Positions 35,374-38,689 of a stretch of DNA of 38,689 nucleotides are shown here, piece after piece. The notes under the pieces were generated by a model. That model ran no database searches and was not told the origin of the DNA. It was given only the letters and a program-made list of their open reading frames with translations. The stretch lies in NCBI GenBank assembly GCA_041687435.1, contig JAWLBX010000028.1, positions 1-38,689 of the forward strand, given 5' to 3'. Both the position numbers and the translations under genes were made by a program. The stretch comes from JACKII01 sp041687435. GTDB taxonomy: Bacteria; Pseudomonadota; Alphaproteobacteria; Bin95. How positions within the stretch are numbered: the first letter of the stretch is position 1; each line of letters opens with the position of its first letter.

Positions 35374-35892
35374 ATGCCTGAATTTTTGCCGTCTATTAGA
35401 AGATTCGTCGGTATGGTCGTGCTTTTGGCCCTTGCTGCCTGCGGCGGGCCGACCGCTTATGCGCCGGCCACGAATGGGGACGACGGTTACACGGAACGGC
35501 AGATCGAGGGCAATCGCTACCGTGTTCAGTTCCGGGGCAACAGCCTGACCGACCGTCAGACGGTGGAGACCTACCTGCTGTACCGGGCTGCGGAGGTAAC
35601 ACTGGCAAGCGGTCACGATCATTTCCGCATCGTTGAGCAGGACGTCGAGCCGACGACGACCTACCACGGAGACGGTTCGGGTGTCGGCGTATACGGTTCG
35701 CACGGCTATGGCTACGGAACCGGCATTGGCCTCTCGCTGGGCACGACGCTGGCGCCGGTGACCAGTTACGAGGCGGCCGTCAACATTTTGGTGTTCAAAG
35801 GGCCGAAACCCGCAGGCGATCCCAACGCCTATGACGCGCGCGAGGTGATCCGGCTGATCGGGCCGACCGTGCGCCGGCCGAAACCCGATTAG
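35374..35892 (+). CDS. lipoprotein resembling the CC0125/CC1285 family
   Basis: With ATG 35374 the protein has 172 residues and a lipoprotein signal peptide whose lipobox LAAC ends at C23. The mature core DGYTERQIEGNRYRVQFRGN, then ETYLLYRAAEVTLASGHDHF, is what I recall from the CC0125/CC1285 family lipoproteins of alphaproteobacteria, which have no known function. A Gly/Tyr/His-rich stretch (GSHGYGYGTGIGLSLG, about residues 107-122) follows. An ATG at 35329 would put 15 more residues before the signal and is less likely. Convergent with boxC, 6 nt apart. Confidence 0.8.
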   Translation: MPEFLPSIRRFVGMVVLLALAACGGPTAYAPATNGDDGYTERQIEGNRYRVQFRGNSLTDRQTVETYLLYRAAEVTLASGHDHFRIVEQDVEPTTTYHGDGSGVGVYGSHGYGYGTGIGLSLGTTLAPVTSYEAAVNILVFKGPKPAGDPNAYDAREVIRLIGPTVRRPKPD

Positions 35893-35898
35893 CGGCAA

Positions 35899-37557
35899 TC
35901 ATATCCGCCTGCGGTCGAGCACCGGCTTCCGGCCGGTGCCGTAGCGTTTCAGCGCGCCATCCTCGCCTACGGCGTTCGGGCGCTGAAAGATCCAGTTCTG
36001 CCAGGCGCTGAGCCGCGCGAAGATCTTGGTTTCCATTGTCTCCGGCCCCGGGAAGCGCAGATTGGCTTCCAGGCCGGTCATGGCGTCGGGGGAAAAGCTG
36101 GCGCGCTCCTCCAGAAACACGCGGATCTCATCCTCCCAGTCTATCTCGTCGAAGGCGAAGGTGACGAGGCCGAGCGCCTCTGCCCCTTCCGCGTCGAGAG
36201 GCTCGCCGGCCGCGCTTTTTGCGGCCTGCAAGGCGCCTTCATCGCCCAGAAAGCGGGTGGCGAGGCGTGGCAGGCCGTTCGCCATCGGCAGTGGCCCGAA
36301 ATTGCTGGCCGAAAGCGTGAGCGTGGCCTCGGGCCGGTTGTCGCCCTCCAGCCCGCCGGTCAGCATATAGCTGCGGTCGGCGGCGAACGCGAGTTCGGCC
36401 AGAAGCGCGGAGAAGCATGAGCCGGGGCCGATCAGCGCCACCAGCGAGCGCGAGGTGACATCCAGGCGCTTCAGCGTGCGCTTCCAGTAGTGGCGGATTT
36501 CCGCGGCGAGCCAGTCGCCGGTGGCGGCGGTTTCGGCCAGAAAGGCGTCGTGGGCCAGCACCAGGGCCGGATCACCCTGGGTTTCCAGCAGCCACACGCC
36601 GATTTCCGGTTCGTTGAGGCGCAGATCCAGGATGGCGTCGTCGAGCGCGCGCACCGCCGCAAGGCTCCAGGCGGTGGCGCCTTGTGTATGCAGGGCGGCA
36701 GCATTGTCCGGCGGCAGCTCGGTAGGGCCGAGCAGGGTCAGGCGGGCAGTGCCGGCTTCGCGGTCCGTATCTACCGATAAATGCGAATAGGCGATGGCGT
36801 CTGCGGAGACAGTCTTGGCCAGCGGCGGCAGGGCAATGCCCGCCGCCTCGGCCGGGCGGGTGGATGCGGCGGCCAGTGCTTGCACGTGTTCGGCTACCGC
36901 CACATCGAAACCGGTACGGGGCGCGATGGCGTCGACCAGCCGCCAGTCGACAGCGCGCTTGCCGCGAATGCCTTCCTCCAACGTCGCGAACACATCGGCC
37001 CGGTCGCGCCGCACGTGGCGCTTGTCCACCACACGGGTCAGGCCGCCGGTGCCCGGCAGCACGCCCAGCAGCGGAACCTCGGGCAGGGAAACGGCGGCGG
37101 TGCCGTCGTCCACCAGCAGGATGACGTCGCAGGCCAGTGCCAGCTCATAGCCGCCGCCGGTGCAGGCGCCATCGACCGCAGCCAGGAATTTCAGGCCCGA
37201 TGCTGCGCTCGCCTCCTCCATCGTGTTGCGGGTTTCGTTGGTGAACTTGCAGAAGTTCACCTTGTGGGCATGGCTGGCGCCGGCCAGCATGCGGATGTTT
37301 GCGCCGGCGGAGAATACCCGCGGTTTGGCTGAGCGCAGCACGCAGACCTTCACGGCCGGATGCTCGAACCGCAGGCGCTGCACTGCATCCGCGAGCTCGA
37401 TATCGACGCCCAGGTCGTAGGAGTTGAGTTTCAGGTCGTAGCCCGGCATCAGCCCGCCATCCTCGGCAAAATCCAGCCAAAGGGTTGCGGTCTCGCCCTT
37501 CACTTCCAGGCGCCAGTGCCGGTAACGGGTTGGGTCGGTCTGGCAGTCGATGCGCAT
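35899..37557 (-). CDS. boxC: benzoyl-CoA-dihydrodiol lyase / 2,3-epoxybenzoyl-CoA dihydrolase (BoxC)
   Basis: BoxC opens the ring of 2,3-epoxybenzoyl-CoA in the aerobic benzoyl-CoA (box) pathway. The 552-residue protein is a double crotonase-fold enzyme. The first half has VFSAGANIRMLAGASH and CTGGGYELALACDVILLVDD, the oxyanion-hole and active-site region. The second half is more diverged, and the C-terminus (WQNWIFQRPNAVG, ALKRYGTG) is characteristic of BoxC. ATG 37557 is chosen because GGAG lies 9 nt upstream and the family start follows; an upstream in-frame ATG would add 53 unrelated residues. boxA, boxB and the benzoate-CoA ligase are not in the window, which is unusual for this pathway. 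Confidence 0.9.
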   Translation of the reverse strand: MRIDCQTDPTRYRHWRLEVKGETATLWLDFAEDGGLMPGYDLKLNSYDLGVDIELADAVQRLRFEHPAVKVCVLRSAKPRVFSAGANIRMLAGASHAHKVNFCKFTNETRNTMEEASAASGLKFLAAVDGACTGGGYELALACDVILLVDDGTAAVSLPEVPLLGVLPGTGGLTRVVDKRHVRRDRADVFATLEEGIRGKRAVDWRLVDAIAPRTGFDVAVAEHVQALAAASTRPAEAAGIALPPLAKTVSADAIAYSHLSVDTDREAGTARLTLLGPTELPPDNAAALHTQGATAWSLAAVRALDDAILDLRLNEPEIGVWLLETQGDPALVLAHDAFLAETAATGDWLAAEIRHYWKRTLKRLDVTSRSLVALIGPGSCFSALLAELAFAADRSYMLTGGLEGDNRPEATLTLSASNFGPLPMANGLPRLATRFLGDEGALQAAKSAAGEPLDAEGAEALGLVTFAFDEIDWEDEIRVFLEERASFSPDAMTGLEANLRFPGPETMETKIFARLSAWQNWIFQRPNAVGEDGALKRYGTGRKPVLDRRRI

Positions 37558-37680
37558 CGGGGCTGCTCCAACGGAAACTTTGTGCAAGTTCCGGCCCGGT
37601 ATAGCGGATTTTTCGCGCGCAGCCAGCGGCAGAACCGTATAGGCTGCGCCGCAGGCGGTTTGGCGCTTTGCCGGGCCGGT

Positions 37681-37694
37681 TTGATCTAAATCAG
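37681..37694. promoter_or_regulatory. FNR/FixK-type box upstream of the universal stress protein gene
   Basis: TTGATCTAAATCAG matches the FNR/FixK consensus TTGAT-N4-ATCAA at 9 of 10 fixed positions. A -10-like TACGAT lies at 37716-37721, which puts the likely transcription start near 37728-37729 and the box centre at about -41, the position of a class II activated promoter. It lies 76 nt before the stress-protein ATG, and 124 nt before the divergent boxC start. Confidence 0.7.
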
Positions 37695-37715
37695 CGCGAT
37701 CCTCACATTCCGGCA

Positions 37716-37721
37716 TACGAT
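37716..37721 (+). promoter_or_regulatory. -10 element paired with the FNR box
   Basis: TACGAT matches TATAAT at four of six positions and lies 22 nt after the end of the FNR-type box. The spacing, more than the hexamer itself, suggests it serves as the -10 of the stress-protein promoter. The transcript leader would be about 40 nt and contain the AAGGAGG ribosome-binding site. Confidence 0.45.
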
Positions 37722-37769
37722 GCTGTCACCGGAATTCGGGATCCCAGAGCGGCGAAGGAGGCTTTTTTC

Positions 37770-38633
37770 ATGACCATCCGCACGGTTTTGACAATGTTGG
37801 AAGGCGGCGACAGCGACGTGGTCGATCTGACGGCGGTCGGGGAGTTGGTAAAGACGTTCCCGGCGCATGTGGACCTGCTGCACGTCCGCCGCGACCCGCG
37901 CACCGTTATGCCGATGGTCGGCGAAGGCCTGTCCGCCGACCTGATCGACATGGTGCAGAGCCAGGTCGAGAAAGAGGAAGAGACTCTGGCCGCGCGCTGC
38001 CGCGGCATCTTCGAGCGCTGGGTGTCCAGCACTGGCCTGCCGCAACTTGACGCGCCGAGCGGCGAGGCCAAGGCATCAGCCCGCCTGGTCGATATGGTGG
38101 GTGAGAGCGCCTCGCTGATGGCCACGTTGGGCAAGATGGCCGACCTTGTGATTTTGCCGGCGCCTTCGCTGGAGGGAGGGGACCTTTCCCCCGCAGCCGA
38201 AGCCGCAATCTATGACACCGGCCGCCCGGTGCTGTTCTCGCCGCGGCGAGAACTGCCGAGCCTCGGCAAGCGCGTGTCGCTGTTCTGGAACGACACGGTC
38301 GAATCCAGCCGCGCCGCCAAGGCCGCCATGCCGTTCCTGAAAAAAGCCGAGGCTGTGCAGATCAATTCCTTGCTGGACGATTCGGTCGACGAAGAGATGG
38401 TGAAGGCATTTGCCGCATCGTTGGCTTGGCACGGCATCAAGGCCGATGTGCGCCTGGTCGAAGAGGATGATCGCACGGCAGGCGAGGCGCTGATCGATGC
38501 GTCGTGGGAGTTCGAGGCCGATCTGGTGGTCATGGGCGCGTTCAGCCATTCCCGCCTGCGCGAAATGATCCTGGGCGGCGTGACCCGTCACATCATGCAG
38601 GTGGCCGGCCGGCCGGTGCTGATGGCGCACTAG
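37770..38633 (+). CDS. universal stress protein, tandem Usp-type domains
   Basis: The 287-residue cytoplasmic protein spans two Usp-like halves. The first begins IRTVLTMLEGGDSDV and holds VDLLHVRRDP; the second begins RVSLFWNDTVESSRAA and ends with DLVVMGAFSHSRLREMILGGVTRHIM, a typical Usp end. The ATP-binding G-x2-G-x9-G-S/T pattern is altered (GAFS and LGGVT), so nucleotide binding is uncertain. A near-perfect AAGGAGG 8 nt upstream fixes ATG 37770. The FNR-type promoter suggests induction under low oxygen, as seen for several bacterial Usp genes. Confidence 0.9.
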   Translation: MTIRTVLTMLEGGDSDVVDLTAVGELVKTFPAHVDLLHVRRDPRTVMPMVGEGLSADLIDMVQSQVEKEEETLAARCRGIFERWVSSTGLPQLDAPSGEAKASARLVDMVGESASLMATLGKMADLVILPAPSLEGGDLSPAAEAAIYDTGRPVLFSPRRELPSLGKRVSLFWNDTVESSRAAKAAMPFLKKAEAVQINSLLDDSVDEEMVKAFAASLAWHGIKADVRLVEEDDRTAGEALIDASWEFEADLVVMGAFSHSRLREMILGGVTRHIMQVAGRPVLMAH

Positions 38634-38637
38634 GCCG

Positions 38638-38653
38638 GGGCGAAATTTCGCCC
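38638..38653 (+). terminator. palindromic hairpin after the universal stress protein gene
   Basis: GGGCGAAATTTCGCCC is a perfect 16-bp palindrome 4 nt after the stop codon, able to form a six-bp stem with a 4-nt loop. A second G/C stem follows (GGGGGGC at 38662-38668 and GCCCCCC at 38680-38686). There is no U-tract inside the window, so termination is likely but not certain. Confidence 0.5.
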
Positions 38654-38689
38654 TGCGCGTCGGGGGGCGGGCCGCACCAGCCCCCCGCC

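Overview
The window is a gene-dense, high-GC stretch of bacterial chromosome, most likely from an alphaproteobacterium close to the Rhodospirillales. Three things point there: the block tsaD | hemC-hemD-Mic60-like-HemY-like, the comEC | gltX-gltA neighbourhood, and a lipoprotein resembling the CC0125/CC1285 family of Caulobacter-type genomes. I see no rRNA, tRNA, CRISPR array, prophage or insertion sequence. Almost all of it is ordinary core or metabolic chromosome. The one compositional break is an AT-rich intergenic patch at about 22.02-22.21 kb.

Layout. 0-3 kb (+): the 3' end of a DMT/EamA exporter gene, a hotdog thioesterase, a small exported protein and rimO, ending at a nested hairpin. 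3-5.3 kb (-): an MFS transporter and an O-methyltransferase, 3 nt apart. 5.4-7.3 kb (+): recQ. 7.3-12.2 kb (-): a tightly coupled operon hemC, then one reading frame joining HemD to a Mic60/mitofilin-like membrane protein, then a HemY-type TPR membrane protein, then a hotdog thioesterase; tsaD diverges from hemC. 13.3-15.4 kb (-): comEC, whose stop codon overlaps that of tsaD. 15.5-18.4 kb (+): gltX and gltA, followed by a strong hairpin. 18.5-21.5 kb (+): a gamma-glutamyltransferase-family protein that lacks the usual gamma-glutamyl-binding residues, and an APC permease. 21.5-22.3 kb: two small minus-strand genes and the AT-rich patch.

22.3-27.2 kb (+): a probable operon of a two-subunit molybdenum hydroxylase (2Fe-2S subunit plus molybdopterin subunit), an orphan membrane histidine kinase and a trans-aconitate methyltransferase whose start codon overlaps the kinase stop. 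27.2-30.5 kb (-): a four-gene operon of SDR oxidoreductase, DUF4149-like membrane protein, SCO1/SenC copper chaperone and FAD-dependent oxidoreductase. 30.6-34.8 kb (-): a DEAD-box RNA helicase, a lipoprotein and parE. 34.9-35.9 kb (+): two small exported proteins. 35.9-37.6 kb (-): boxC, with no boxA or boxB in view. 37.8-38.6 kb (+): a universal stress protein preceded by an FNR/FixK-type box placed as for a class II activated promoter.

I found no clearly new multi-gene system. The best leads are the in-frame HemD-Mic60 fusion, the FNR-box promoter, the AT-rich island with its intrinsic terminator, the molybdenum hydroxylase/kinase/methyltransferase operon and the divergent GGT homologue. 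All functional calls come from reading the translated sequence; no database search was run.
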